A DNA stretch of 64,000 bases from Caulobacter sp. (GCF_017744445.1 NZ_JAGIBH010000006.1:312536-376535), one strand, 5' to 3'; shown: positions 36,743-45,793, numbered from the stretch's first letter. Notes: generated by a model from the letters alone, not told the origin. Numbers and translations are program-made.

Positions 36743-37342
36743 TCAGCCGTGCAGCTTGATGGCGGTCTCGGCGACCTTGCGGCCCTGGTAGCGGGCGCCG
36801 ACCAGCTCGTTCTCGCTGGGCTGACGCGAGCCGTCGCCGCCGGCGATGGTGGTGGCTCCGTAGGGGCTGCCGCCGGTGACTTCATCCAGAGTCATCTGGC
36901 CGGCGTGGCCATAGTCCATGCCGACGATCACCATGCCGAAGTGCAGCAGGTTGGTGATGATCGAGAACAGGGTCGTCTCCTGACCGCCGTGCTGGGTGGC
37001 GGTCGAGGTGAAGGCCCCGCCGACCTTGCCGTGCAGCGCGCCACGGGCCCACAGGCCGCCGGCCTGATCCAGGAACGCGGCCATCTGCGAACTCATGCGG
37101 CCAAAGCGGGTGCCCGTGCCGACGATGATGGCGTCGTAGTCGGCCAGATCCGCGATGGCGGCGACCGGCGCGTCTTGATCCAGCTTGAAGTGGGCGTTCT
37201 TGGCCACCTCCAGCGGCGCGGTTTCCGGCACGCGCTTGATGTCGACCGTCGCGCCGGCTTCGCGGGCGCCTTCGGCCACGGCCTTGGCCATGGTCTCGAT
37301 ATGGCCGTAGGACGAGTAGTAGAGAACCAGAACCTTGGCCAT
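36743..37342 (-). CDS. wrbA: NAD(P)H:quinone oxidoreductase WrbA
   Basis: A 199-residue flavodoxin-like WrbA. The FMN loop is [19 protein letters not shown], followed by [46 protein letters not shown] and [12 protein letters not shown], all typical of type IV quinone oxidoreductases. It protects against redox cycling by two-electron quinone reduction. It is second in a pirin-wrbA operon divergent from a LysR regulator, a common arrangement for electrophile-responsive genes. Confidence 0.94.
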   Translation of the reverse strand: MAKVLVLYYSSYGHIETMAKAVAEGAREAGATVDIKRVPETAPLEVAKNAHFKLDQDAPVAAIADLADYDAIIVGTGTRFGRMSSQMAAFLDQAGGLWARGALHGKVGGAFTSTATQHGGQETTLFSIITNLLHFGMVIVGMDYGHAGQMTLDEVTGGSPYGATTIAGGDGSRQPSENELVGARYQGRKVAETAIKLHG

Positions 37343-37373
37343 GACGGCCTCCTTGATGAATGTCGGGAAGGTC

Positions 37374-37402
37374 GGACGCGAGGCTAGGCTGGCCTCGCGT
37401 CC
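37374..37402 (-). other. intercistronic 11-bp hairpin between pirin and wrbA
   Basis: GGACGCGAGGC and GCCTCGCGTCC form a perfect 11-bp stem just after the pirin stop. Without a T tract on the coding strand it may attenuate or protect the upstream message instead of ending it. Confidence 0.5.
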
Positions 37403-37415
37403 GTTTCTTGAACGC

Positions 37416-38120
37416 TTAGGATTGAGCTGCGTCGACGAAGACCAGCTCGGCGTCTTCCAAGGCGGTGATCGTGACCACGTCCTCGTCCTTGATGCCGGCG
37501 CCGTCGCGGGCGTCCAGCTTGACGCCGTTGACTTCGACGACCCCGACGGCCGGGACCAGGTAGCCGATGCGGTCCTTGCCCAGGGCGTAGGTGGTGCTCT
37601 CGCCGGCCTTCAGCGTGGCGCCCAGAACGCGGGCGTCGGTGCGGATCGGCAGGGCGTCGGCGTCATCGGCAAAGCCCGAAGCCAGAGTCACGAACTTGCC
37701 CGAGCGATCGCCCTTCGGGAACGGCTTGGCGCCCCACGAGGGAGCCGCGCCGAAAGTCTTGGGCTCGATCCAGATCTGGAAGATCCGGGTCGTTTCCGGC
37801 TCGAGATTGTACTCCGAGTGACGGATGCCCGTGCCCGCGCTCATCACCTGGACGTCGCCGGCCTCGGTGCGGCCCTTGTTGCCCAGGCTGTCCTGGTGGG
37901 TGATCGCGCCGTCGCGGACATAGGTGATGATCTCCATGTCGCTGTGCGGGTGCGGCGGGAAGCCGGTGTTCGGAGCGATCTCGTCGTCGTTCCAGACCCG
38001 CAGCGCGCCCCAGTTCATGTTGCTGGGATCGTAGTAGCTGGCGAACGAGAAGTGGTGCTTGGCCTTCAGCCAACCGTGGTCGGCGCCGCCAAGCTTGTCG
38101 AACGGTTTGCGGTCGATCAT
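37416..38120 (-). CDS. pirin family protein (YhaK-like)
   Basis: A 234-residue bicupin. The metal-binding cupin motif is [16 protein letters not shown], with HSEYN and a family-typical [16 protein letters not shown]. Pirins of this type act as quercetin dioxygenase-like enzymes or redox sensors. It is the first gene of an operon with wrbA, facing a divergent LysR regulator. The operator palindrome lies about 100 bases upstream of its start, nearer to the lysR gene. Confidence 0.92.
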   Translation of the reverse strand: MIDRKPFDKLGGADHGWLKAKHHFSFASYYDPSNMNWGALRVWNDDEIAPNTGFPPHPHSDMEIITYVRDGAITHQDSLGNKGRTEAGDVQVMSAGTGIRHSEYNLEPETTRIFQIWIEPKTFGAAPSWGAKPFPKGDRSGKFVTLASGFADDADALPIRTDARVLGATLKAGESTTYALGKDRIGYLVPAVGVVEVNGVKLDARDGAGIKDEDVVTITALEDAELVFVDAAQS

Positions 38121-38218
38121 GGCTCTAACCTTTCTTTCCCTCTGGGCCTTGGCCCTCTGGTGCGCCGCCTCGGCGCGTCCTGTTGAGGAGAAGATAGGGG
38201 ATCTGTCGGGATCTGAAA

Positions 38219-38246
38219 TGGAAACTGTTGAAACTCATTGTTTCCA
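38219..38246. promoter_or_regulatory. probable LysR-type operator
   Basis: TGGAAAC-N14-GTTTCCA is a perfect 7-bp-arm inverted repeat in the divergent pirin/lysR gap, 16 bases upstream of the lysR start. A single symmetrical site in such a gap is typical for the binding site of the divergent regulator. Confidence 0.55.
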
Positions 38247-38262
38247 AAACTAAGCTAAGGCG

Positions 38263-39156
38263 ATGTCCAAGCTTCCCGATCTCGAAGGCCTCGCCGTATT
38301 CGCCAAGGTGGTGGAGCTGCGCTCGTTCGCCGCCGCCGCCGATGACTTGGCCATGTCCAAGGCCACGGTCTCCAAGGCCGTCACCCGGCTGGAGGAACGG
38401 CTCGGCGCGCGGCTGTTCAACCGCACCTCGCGGCGCCTGGCCCTGACCGACGCCGGCCAGTCCCTGGTCGAGCGCGCCACCCGCGTGCTGGCCGAGGCGC
38501 AGGCGGCCGAGGAGGAGGCGTCCAACCAGTCCTCCGCCCCGCGCGGTCTGGTGCGGATGGCGGTGCCGATGTCGCTGGGTATCACCAGCTTGGCGCCGGT
38601 GCTGCCGGGCTTCTTCGAGCAGTACCCGGACGTCTCGATCGACTTGCACCTGTCTGACGCCACTATCGATCTGGTCGGCATGGGCTTCGACCTGGCTCTG
38701 CGCGTGGCCTCGTTGCCGGACAGCTCGCTGGTCGCCCGCCGCCTGCGGGCCGTGAAGCGCCATGTGGTGGCCTCGCCGGGCTACTGGGACCAGCATGGCC
38801 GCCCGAACCATCCGGCCAGCCTGGCCGAGCATCGCGGCCTGACCTATGGCCATCAGTCCGCGCCCGAGACCTGGCGCTTCCAGAGAGGCGGCGAAGAGGC
38901 CTCGGTGCGACCGAAGTCGGTGATCCGCGCCAACAACGGCGACGTGCTGGTCCCGTCGCTGGTCGCCGGCGTCGGCGTTGCGGTGCTGCCGGACTTCATC
39001 GTCGGCGCGGCCGTGGCCGATGGTCGCCTGGAGGAGATCCTGACCGACTGGGTCGCCTCGCCGATCGCCCTGCACCTGGTCATGCCGCCCGGCGGGCCCC
39101 GGCCGACGCGGGTGGAGGCCCTGGCCAACTATCTGGCCAAGGCGCTGGGGCGCTAG
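38263..39156 (+). CDS. LysR-family transcriptional regulator
   Basis: A 297-residue LysR regulator. The N-terminal winged helix contains FAAAADDLAMSKATVSKAVTRLEERLGARLFNRTSR. The effector domain (about 90-297) shows RGLVRMAVPMSLGITSLAP and FDLALRVASLPDSSLVARRL. It most resembles the LysR subgroup that controls divergent quinone reductase and pirin genes in proteobacteria, so it probably senses electrophiles or redox state. It is divergent from pirin-wrbA, and its stop abuts the next convergent gene. Confidence 0.93.
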   Translation: MSKLPDLEGLAVFAKVVELRSFAAAADDLAMSKATVSKAVTRLEERLGARLFNRTSRRLALTDAGQSLVERATRVLAEAQAAEEEASNQSSAPRGLVRMAVPMSLGITSLAPVLPGFFEQYPDVSIDLHLSDATIDLVGMGFDLALRVASLPDSSLVARRLRAVKRHVVASPGYWDQHGRPNHPASLAEHRGLTYGHQSAPETWRFQRGGEEASVRPKSVIRANNGDVLVPSLVAGVGVAVLPDFIVGAAVADGRLEEILTDWVASPIALHLVMPPGGPRPTRVEALANYLAKALGR

Positions 39157-39642
39157 CTACTTCACCCGCTTGAAGGTCAGGCTCTGGTCCGGCGGGCCGG
39201 GCTGGCCGTCGACGTCTTGCTCGACCTTCAAGGTGTCGGGGTCGGCCAGCCAGACCTTCATCGACTGCTTGCGGCCGGTCTTGTTGCTGGTCACGGCGGT
39301 GACGCCGTGCGGGCCGTCGCGATGGACGCTGATCATCACGATCTGGGTGTTGACCACGGCCTTGGTCGGCGTGCCGTCCAGCGGAGCGTCGGCGAACTGG
39401 ATGGCGGCCAGGCCCTCGGCGTCCTCTTCGATCAGCGTCCAGGCCAGGCTCTTGCCGTCGTCCTTGGTGACGTCGACTTCGGCGGTCAGCGGCGCGGGGC
39501 CGGTCAGGGCCTCGTTGAAGTTCGAGGCCTTGAGGTCGATCGTCCAGCGCCCAGCGGCCCCCAGGGGCGCGTTCTGAGCGAGGACTGGAGTCGCCGCCAA
39601 CAGGCCGGCGGCGATCAGGAAGGGAAGGGCGGAACGGGTCAT
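39157..39642 (-). CDS. hypothetical periplasmic protein
   Basis: A 161-residue protein with a signal peptide (MTRSALPFLIAAGLLAATPVLAQ). The mature part is beta-rich: WTIDLKASNFNEALTG, VDVTKDDGKSLAWTLIEED, GVTAVTSNKTGR, DPDTLKVEQDVDG. No family recognised; it looks like a lipocalin-type or small exported barrel. The track ORF extends to 42327 only by reading through the octapeptide gene in another frame. It lies 62 bases downstream of that gene on the same strand, so co-transcription is possible. Confidence 0.72.
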   Translation of the reverse strand: MTRSALPFLIAAGLLAATPVLAQNAPLGAAGRWTIDLKASNFNEALTGPAPLTAEVDVTKDDGKSLAWTLIEEDAEGLAAIQFADAPLDGTPTKAVVNTQIVMISVHRDGPHGVTAVTSNKTGRKQSMKVWLADPDTLKVEQDVDGQPGPPDQSLTFKRVK

Positions 39643-39704
39643 GGAGCGCCTTTCGTGCAGGCTTGCATCAGACGCCCGCAAGGCCTGGTCGTCTAGAAGA
39701 TTCC

Positions 39705-42308
39705 CTACAGGCTCTCCACCTGGGCCGGGGTGAACGCGCCAACCTGCATCGGCGTCATGGCCGCGAGGTTCGTCGTCGACAGATAGTCCAGCTGGTTGAT
39801 GGTCAGGCCGGGGATCTGGGCGGGCAGGATGTAGCCGATCTGCGTCGTGGTCAGGGCCGCGATCACCGAGGTCGACAGCGAGCCCAGCTGGGTGGCCGTC
39901 AGCCCTTGCACCTGGGTGGCGTTGAACTGGGCGAAGGCGGTCGAGGACAGGCTGCGCAGCTGGAAGGCCGAGAAGCCCTTCATGGCCGAGGGCGACAGCG
40001 AACCGATCTGCTCGGCCGCCATGGCGGCCAGATTGGTCACCGAGAACGCCACCACCTGTGACGCCGTCAGGGCCGCGACCTGAGTCGTGGTGAACTCGCC
40101 GATATCCGTGGCCGACAGCGCGCCCAGCTGGGTGGCGCTGAGGCCGGAGACCTGACTGCTGCTCAGCGCCTGGAAAGCGGTGGCGTCCATCCCGCTGATG
40201 CGGCTGGCCGAGAAGCCGCCGATCTGGGTCCCCGACAGGGCGTAGACCTGCGCGGTCGAGAACTCGGCGAAGTCGGCGTCGGTCAGCCCGCCCATCTGGG
40301 TGGCGGTCAGGCCGGCCAGTTGTGTCGCGGTCAGGGCCGAGATCTGGCTCTGGCTCAGGCTGTTGAAGTTGGTCGTCGACAGCGCGCCCATCTGCGTGGC
40401 GGTCAGGTTGGCGATCTGGCCGGTCGTGAACTTGCCGAAGTCGTACTCCGACAGGCCGTCGATCTGGGTGGTGGTGATCGCAGCCTGCTGGCTGGCGGTC
40501 AGGGCCTGGACCTGGTCGTGGTCCAGGCTGTTGAAGTTGGTGGTGCTGAGAGCCGCGAACTGCGTCGGGTTGAGGGCCGCGACCTGGGTGTGGGTGAAGC
40601 GGGCGAAGTCGGACGGCGACAGCGCGGCGATCTGGGTCGTGGTCACGCTGGCCAGCTGGGTGGCGCTGAAGCTCTGGATCCGGTCCCAGCTGATGGCGCT
40701 GAAGGCCGTATTTGAGAGGCCGGCGATCTGGCTGGGCCGCAGCTGTTGGATCTGCTCGGCCGTGAACTCGCCCATGTCGGCGTCGGTCAGGCCGCCCATC
40801 TGCGTCGTGGTCAGGGCGGCCAGCTGGGTCGCGCTCAGCGCCTGGACCAGGTCCCAACCCAGGCTGTTGAAGCTGGACGTGCTCAGCGCCGCTACCTGGG
40901 AGGTGGTCAGCGTCTTCACCTGGGTGGGCGAGAGCGACGAGAGGCCGGTCTGCGACAGGCCGCCGATCTGGCTGGGGCTGAGGCTGCTGAGCTGCGTCGA
41001 GGCCAGGCTCTGGATCTGCAGGTCGCGGAAGGCATTCAGCTGCGTCGGCGTCAGCGCCGCCAGCTGGGTGGTCTTCAGCAGCGCGATCTGCGACGTCGCC
41101 AGCTCGGCGATCTTGGTCTCGGACAGACCGCTGATCTGGGTGGTGCTGAGCGCCGCCATCTGGGTGGTGTTCAGAACCTCGATCTGCCCCTGGCGCAGGG
41201 TGTTCAGCTGGTCGCTGGTCAGCGCCGCCACCTGGCTCGCCCCGAACAGCTTCACCTGATCGGGCGTGAACAGGCCCAGGGTGGTCTCCGACAGGCTGCG
41301 GATCCGGGTGGTGTTCAGCGTGGCCACCTGAGTGGCGGTCAGCCCCTCGACCTGGAACTGGCTGAGGCTGTTCAGCAGATCGGTGGTCAGGGCGTTGATC
41401 TGGCTGGTGGCGAAGTTGCTGACCTGATCGGCCGAGAACTCGGCCAAGTCGCTCTGGCGCAGCTGGCTGAGCTGGGTGGTGTTGATCGCCGCCAGCTGGG
41501 TCTCGTTCAGGCGGCCGATCTGGAAGGCCGACAGTCCGCCAAAGCCCTCGGCGCTGAGGCCGGCCAGCTGCGCGGCGCTGAAGTTCTCGACCAGGCCATC
41601 GGCGAAAGCGGCGGTCTGGGTGGCGCTCATCGCCCCCAGGCGGGTCGCAGACAGCATGCTCAGCTTGGTGTCGAGATTGGCGATCTGGGTCGCCGACAGC
41701 GCCTGCAGCTGGGTCGTCGTCATGCCGCTGACCTGGGTGGCGTTCAGCGAGGCGATGCGCGTGCCTTCGAACGACTGGACTAGGTCGCTGGAGAGGCCGG
41801 ACAGCTGCGTCGAGGTGAGAGCCTCGAACTGTTCGCGCGACAGCTCGCCCAGGTCGGTGGCGTCGAACGCGGCCAGCTGGGTGGCGGTCAGCTTGGAGGT
41901 CTGGGTTACGTTCAGGCTCGAGACCTGGACCGCGTCCAGGCCTTTGAAATGGGTGGCGTCCAGACCGCCGACCTGGGTGGCGGTCAGCACCTGCAGCCGC
42001 TCGGCGTCCAGCTTGGCCAGCTGGGTCGAGGTCAGGGCGTTCAGCTGGCTGCCGCTGAACGAGGCCAGTTGCTCGGCGTCGAAGATCAGGGTCTGGGAGA
42101 AGGCCGGGATCTGGGTGGTCTTCAGGCCCTTCACGGCCGTGTTCGACAGCGCCGAGACCTGGGTGGCGTCCATGGCGCCCACCGAGGCTTCCGACATCGC
42201 GCCCAGTTGCGTGCTGGTCAGCTGTTCGACCTTGGTGGCCGAGAGGCTCTTGACCGTCGTGACCGACAGGGCGGCGATCTGGGCGGCGGAGAGGTACGAA
42301 ATCGGCAC
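39705..42308 (-). CDS. giant tandem octapeptide-repeat protein
   Basis: An 867-residue protein built almost end to end of about 107 octapeptides of the form L-[ST]-x-[ST]-Q-[LIVMF]-x-[AGS] (for example LSATQLAA, LTTTQMGG). In at least the C-terminal two thirds, every seventh unit departs in the same way (LTDADMGE, LSPSDFAR, LSEYDFGK) and is mostly followed by a unit starting with Phe, giving a 56-residue super-repeat. S/T-x-x-Q/E resembles a helix N-cap, so short helices stacked as a solenoid are plausible. No signal peptide, Cys or membrane segment. It starts at GTG with weak SD. Function unknown; similar repeats exist in other proteobacteria, but I know no characterised member. Confidence 0.85.
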   Translation of the reverse strand: MPISYLSAAQIAALSVTTVKSLSATKVEQLTSTQLGAMSEASVGAMDATQVSALSNTAVKGLKTTQIPAFSQTLIFDAEQLASFSGSQLNALTSTQLAKLDAERLQVLTATQVGGLDATHFKGLDAVQVSSLNVTQTSKLTATQLAAFDATDLGELSREQFEALTSTQLSGLSSDLVQSFEGTRIASLNATQVSGMTTTQLQALSATQIANLDTKLSMLSATRLGAMSATQTAAFADGLVENFSAAQLAGLSAEGFGGLSAFQIGRLNETQLAAINTTQLSQLRQSDLAEFSADQVSNFATSQINALTTDLLNSLSQFQVEGLTATQVATLNTTRIRSLSETTLGLFTPDQVKLFGASQVAALTSDQLNTLRQGQIEVLNTTQMAALSTTQISGLSETKIAELATSQIALLKTTQLAALTPTQLNAFRDLQIQSLASTQLSSLSPSQIGGLSQTGLSSLSPTQVKTLTTSQVAALSTSSFNSLGWDLVQALSATQLAALTTTQMGGLTDADMGEFTAEQIQQLRPSQIAGLSNTAFSAISWDRIQSFSATQLASVTTTQIAALSPSDFARFTHTQVAALNPTQFAALSTTNFNSLDHDQVQALTASQQAAITTTQIDGLSEYDFGKFTTGQIANLTATQMGALSTTNFNSLSQSQISALTATQLAGLTATQMGGLTDADFAEFSTAQVYALSGTQIGGFSASRISGMDATAFQALSSSQVSGLSATQLGALSATDIGEFTTTQVAALTASQVVAFSVTNLAAMAAEQIGSLSPSAMKGFSAFQLRSLSSTAFAQFNATQVQGLTATQLGSLSTSVIAALTTTQIGYILPAQIPGLTINQLDYLSTTNLAAMTPMQVGAFTPAQVESL
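39708..42293 (-). repeat. coding tandem repeat, 24-bp unit with 168-bp super-period
   Basis: The protein repeat of 8 residues corresponds to 24 bp, and seven units make 168 bp. Phase is kept over nearly the whole gene with only two visible slips: a 6-residue unit near residue 50 (FSQTLI) and a 7-residue unit near residue 195 (LDTKLSM). Units are divergent in sequence, so this is an old array and not a recent expansion. Confidence 0.8.
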
Positions 42309-42350
42309 TGGATTCGTTGCCCTGCAAGGTCGCGACGCGAATCGATCGCG

Positions 42351-42358
42351 TTAACCAT
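42351..42358 (+). promoter_or_regulatory. TTAACCAT motif upstream of the octapeptide-repeat gene
   Basis: The CtrA half-site word lies 43 bases upstream of the GTG start in an 87-base gap that also contains GANTC sites (GAATC, GATTC). Orientation relative to the gene is as at flmG. Confidence 0.4.
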
Positions 42359-42395
42359 AGGGCAATGTCGCCAGCACGACCATGCGGCGAACTGG

Positions 42396-43718
42396 CTAGC
42401 TTGCCCGCATCGTCCAGAGATCCAGGTCCGCTTCGCGGCCGATCAGGGCCAGGCCCGAGGCGATGGACTCGAACTCACCGCCGCTTTCGATCTTCTCCGC
42501 CCCGAAGCGACGCAGGAAGATCTCGCGCACGGCTGGCACGAACGAACTGCCGCCGGTCAGGAAGACGCGGTCGACGCCGGCCTCGGTCAGGCCCGCGCGG
42601 TCCAGCGCCTCGCCGACGGCGGTCTCGATGGCGGTCAGTTCAGGGTTGATCCAGCTCTCGAATTCGCTGCGCTGGACGGTCTTTTCGATCTCGACCGAGC
42701 CGGCGTGGAAGTGGAAGGTCGCCTCCGTCTGGGCCGACAGCGCCTCTTTCAGCGCCGAGACCGACTTGTACAGGGCGTAGCCGTGGTTGCCGTCCAGCAC
42801 CTCGATCAAGGCGGAGATCTTCTCAGGCTCCAGGGCCGTGCGCTCCAGGGCGCGGATGTCGCGCATGTCCTTGGAGGCGCGCAGCAGGGCCAGCTGGTCC
42901 CAGCGGGCGAAGGCGGCGTAGTAGCGCTGCGGGATCGGCAGGGCGTTGGAGAACGACTTGTATTCCGAGCCCTTGCCCAGCTCGGGCGAGACCAGCTGGT
43001 CGATGATCCGGTAGTCGAAGGCGTCGCCGGCGATGCCGACGCCCGAGCGCGACAGCGGCGTCGAGCGCAACGTGCCGTCGGCGTCGCGTTCGAACCGCAC
43101 GAGCGAGAAGTCGGACGTGCCGCCGCCGAAGTCGGCGACCAGCACGGTGGCGTCCTGCTTCAGCTGTCGGGCGAAGAAGAAGGCCGCTCCGACGGGCTCG
43201 TAGGCGTAGCGGATGTCCTCGAAACCCAGGCGCTTGAAGGCCTCTTCATAGCGGGTCAGAGCCAGGGTCTCGTTGGGCGAGCTGCCAGCGAAAGTCACCG
43301 GGCGACCGACGATGATGCGCGGGGGAAGCTGGTCCAGCTGGCCGGCGGCGTGCTCCTTCAAGCGCAGCAGGAAGGCCGCCAGCAGGTCCTCGAACAGATA
43401 GCGCTTGTTCAGGATCCGCGTCTCGGTAAAGGCCTGCGAGGCGGCGAAGGTCTTGAACGACTGGATGAAGCGCGTCTCCAGCGGATCTTCCAGATAGGAC
43501 TCGATGGCCCACGGGCCGGCCTCGACCACACGTTCGTTGGCCGCGCCACCGACGCCTTGCACGCTGTGGAAGCTGAGCGCCGAGCGGAAGGCGAACAGGT
43601 CGCGATTGTCGATCGAGAAGCGGACCAGGCGCGCGTTGTCGTCGCCGTGCGTCAGCGAGACGACGGTGTTGGTGGTGCCGAAGTCGACGCCAATGGTCGG
43701 CGCAAGAGGGGCCGTCAT
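42396..43718 (-). CDS. Hsp70-like ATPase (YegD type)
   Basis: A 440-residue protein with an actin/Hsp70 ATPase domain only. Phosphate 1 loop is IGVDFGTTNTVVSL, phosphate 2 is VADFGGGTSDFSLV and the adenosine motif is RVFLTGGSSFVPAVREIF. The DnaK substrate-binding and lid domains are absent, as in E. coli YegD. Such proteins are poorly understood putative chaperones. The start is the ATG giving MTAPLAPTIG. The octapeptide-repeat gene lies 87 bases downstream on the same strand, and the chemoreceptor gene is divergent. Confidence 0.9.
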   Translation of the reverse strand: MTAPLAPTIGVDFGTTNTVVSLTHGDDNARLVRFSIDNRDLFAFRSALSFHSVQGVGGAANERVVEAGPWAIESYLEDPLETRFIQSFKTFAASQAFTETRILNKRYLFEDLLAAFLLRLKEHAAGQLDQLPPRIIVGRPVTFAGSSPNETLALTRYEEAFKRLGFEDIRYAYEPVGAAFFFARQLKQDATVLVADFGGGTSDFSLVRFERDADGTLRSTPLSRSGVGIAGDAFDYRIIDQLVSPELGKGSEYKSFSNALPIPQRYYAAFARWDQLALLRASKDMRDIRALERTALEPEKISALIEVLDGNHGYALYKSVSALKEALSAQTEATFHFHAGSVEIEKTVQRSEFESWINPELTAIETAVGEALDRAGLTEAGVDRVFLTGGSSFVPAVREIFLRRFGAEKIESGGEFESIASGLALIGREADLDLWTMRAS

Positions 43719-43798
43719 GGGATGGCTCGATATGGTCGGAACGGGGAGGGGCGTGCGTCGTAACGCCTCCCTCGGGAAGGTCAAGCGCGATGACCGGG

Positions 43799-43813
43799 TT
43801 AAGCGCTCATTTA
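43799..43813 (+). promoter_or_regulatory. weak CtrA-like box before the chemoreceptor gene
   Basis: TTAAGCGCTCATTTA has TTAA-N7-TTTA, one mismatch from the CtrA consensus, about 140 bases before the GTG start. It is shared with the divergent Hsp70-like gene. Chance occurrence is possible. Confidence 0.3.
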
Positions 43814-43941
43814 CGGTCGGCGGACGACTGTTCAGGCCAATTGAACCGGAGAACGACGATTCGTCTGACACCGGTGTCGCCGAAGCGCGAAAACTCGATT
43901 GGACGCAGTGTTGGGGCGTCCTGTGTATTTGGGGGAACGCT

Positions 43942-45780
43942 GTGAAGCTCGACGATCTGAAGGTCTCGTCCAAGGTCCTGCTGCCGGCCCTGGTGCTGGC
44001 TGTCGCCACCGTGGCCTGCGCCGGTCTGGGCGTGTGGCAGCAGAAGCGCGCCGACGCGGCGACCGAGGTGCTGGTTAAGCACCGCTCGCCGGCCGAGGTG
44101 CAGTCGGCCCGCTTCCTGCGTCGGATCAGCATGATGGGCTATGCGGCCCACCGCACGGCGACCTATGAGGGCGCCTCCGAGCAGGCCAACGCCGCCTCCC
44201 AGGAAATGGACAAGGTCTATGCCGAGGGTGTCGAGAGCCTCGACAAGATCACCGCCGCCGATCCCAAGACCGCCGACTACACCGCCGGCATGAAGGCCAA
44301 GCTGGACGCGGCCTATGCCGACGCCCGCTCGGCCGCCGACCTGGCCTTGAAGAACGACGACGCCGGCGCCGTGGCGGGCCTGACCAAGGTCGATCCGGCC
44401 ATCGACGCCATGGCCAAGGAAGGCAAGGCTTGGGGCGACGTCTACAACAAGGAAACGGCGGCCATGGTCGCCAGCGCCAGCAAGTCGGCCGCCGCCGGCT
44501 CGTGGCTGACCCTGCTGTTCGGCCTGGGCGCGGCCGCCTGTGGCATGGGTTTCGCGCTCTATATCGGCTCGTACAAGATTTCGCGCCCGGTGCGCTCGCT
44601 GTCGCGCAGCATGACGGATCTCGCCGCCGGCCAGCTGGACGTCGACGTGGTCGGCGCCGGCCGCAAGGACGAGGTCGGCCTGATGGCTCGCGCCGTCCAG
44701 GTGTTTAAGGACAACGCCGTGGCCCTGCGCTCGTCGGAAGCCGAGCAGGCCCGGATCTCGGCCGCCAGCGAGAGCGAGCGGACGCGCAACGAGCAGGTCT
44801 CGTCGACCGCCGCGCGCGAACAGGCCTTCGTCATGGAACGTCTGGCCGGCGCCCTGTCGCGCCTGTCGAACGGCGACCTGACCGTGCGTATCAACGACGC
44901 CTTCCCCGCGGGCTACGAGGCTATCCGCAACGACTTCAACGGCGCCATCGTCCAGCTGGACGAGGCCATGAGCGGCATTGTCGGCGTGGTCGGGACCGTA
45001 GGCTCCAGCGCCGACGAGATCGCCGCCGCCGCCGACAACACCGCCCGCCGCAGCGAGCAGCAGGCCGCCAGCCTGGAAGAGACCGCCGCCGCCCTCGACG
45101 AGATCACCGCCACCGTCCGCCGGGCCTCGCAGGGCGCCGGCGAAGCCAGCCGCGTCGTCACCTCGACCCGTACGGACGCCGAGAAGTCCGGCGAGGTCGT
45201 GCGCGGCGCCGTGGCGGCCATGAACGGCATCGAGCAGTCCTCGGCCAAGATCGGCAACATCGTCGGCGTCATCGACGAGATCGCCTTCCAGACCAATCTG
45301 CTGGCCCTGAACGCGGGCGTGGAAGCGGCTCGCGCCGGCGAAAGCGGTAAAGGCTTCGCGGTCGTCGCCCAGGAAGTGCGGGCCCTGGCCCAGCGCTCGG
45401 CCGAGGCGGCCAAGGAGATCAAGGGCCTGATCAGCGCCTCGACGGCTCAGGTCGATGAAGGCGTGCGCCTGGTCGGCCAGACCGGCGAGGCCCTGGACGG
45501 CATCGTGCTGAAGGTCGGCGAGATCGACGCCCTGGTGTCGGAACTGGCCGGCTCGGCCCAGGAACAGGCGCGCGGCCTCAACGAGGTCAACACTGCCGTC
45601 AACCAGATGGACCAGGGCGTGCAGCAGAACGCCGCCATGGTCGAGCAGGCCACGGCTGTCAGCCATTCGCTGAAGAACGACATCGGCGGTCTCGTCCAGA
45701 TGGTCGGCCGCTTCAAGGTCAGCCAGGCGGCCCAACGCCCGCAGGTCGCCTCGCGCCCGGGCTATCGTCGCGCGGGCTGA
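43942..45780 (+). CDS. methyl-accepting chemotaxis protein
   Basis: A 612-residue chemoreceptor. TM1 (about 12-30) and TM2 (about 190-212) bracket a helical periplasmic sensor domain of about 155 residues. A HAMP segment (RPVRSLSRSMTDLAAGQLDV) and a second HAMP-like segment (LSRLSNGDLTVRI) follow. The cytoplasmic hairpin tip is EIAFQTNLLALNAGVEAARAGE, and the conserved GFAVVAQEVRALAQRSAEAAKEI is intact. No C-terminal CheR pentapeptide is visible. Ligand unknown. I placed the start at the GTG preceded by GGGGGAA; the upstream part of the track ORF is non-coding. Confidence 0.93.
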   Translation: MKLDDLKVSSKVLLPALVLAVATVACAGLGVWQQKRADAATEVLVKHRSPAEVQSARFLRRISMMGYAAHRTATYEGASEQANAASQEMDKVYAEGVESLDKITAADPKTADYTAGMKAKLDAAYADARSAADLALKNDDAGAVAGLTKVDPAIDAMAKEGKAWGDVYNKETAAMVASASKSAAAGSWLTLLFGLGAAACGMGFALYIGSYKISRPVRSLSRSMTDLAAGQLDVDVVGAGRKDEVGLMARAVQVFKDNAVALRSSEAEQARISAASESERTRNEQVSSTAAREQAFVMERLAGALSRLSNGDLTVRINDAFPAGYEAIRNDFNGAIVQLDEAMSGIVGVVGTVGSSADEIAAAADNTARRSEQQAASLEETAAALDEITATVRRASQGAGEASRVVTSTRTDAEKSGEVVRGAVAAMNGIEQSSAKIGNIVGVIDEIAFQTNLLALNAGVEAARAGESGKGFAVVAQEVRALAQRSAEAAKEIKGLISASTAQVDEGVRLVGQTGEALDGIVLKVGEIDALVSELAGSAQEQARGLNEVNTAVNQMDQGVQQNAAMVEQATAVSHSLKNDIGGLVQMVGRFKVSQAAQRPQVASRPGYRRAG

Positions 45781-45793
45781 TTGACTTCCTCGG

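Noticed and set aside
39643-42327. Extension of the small periplasmic protein ORF across the octapeptide gene
   Set aside because: The frame is the third-position-rich alternative of a repeat gene. A signal peptide and ATG define the real start at 39642.
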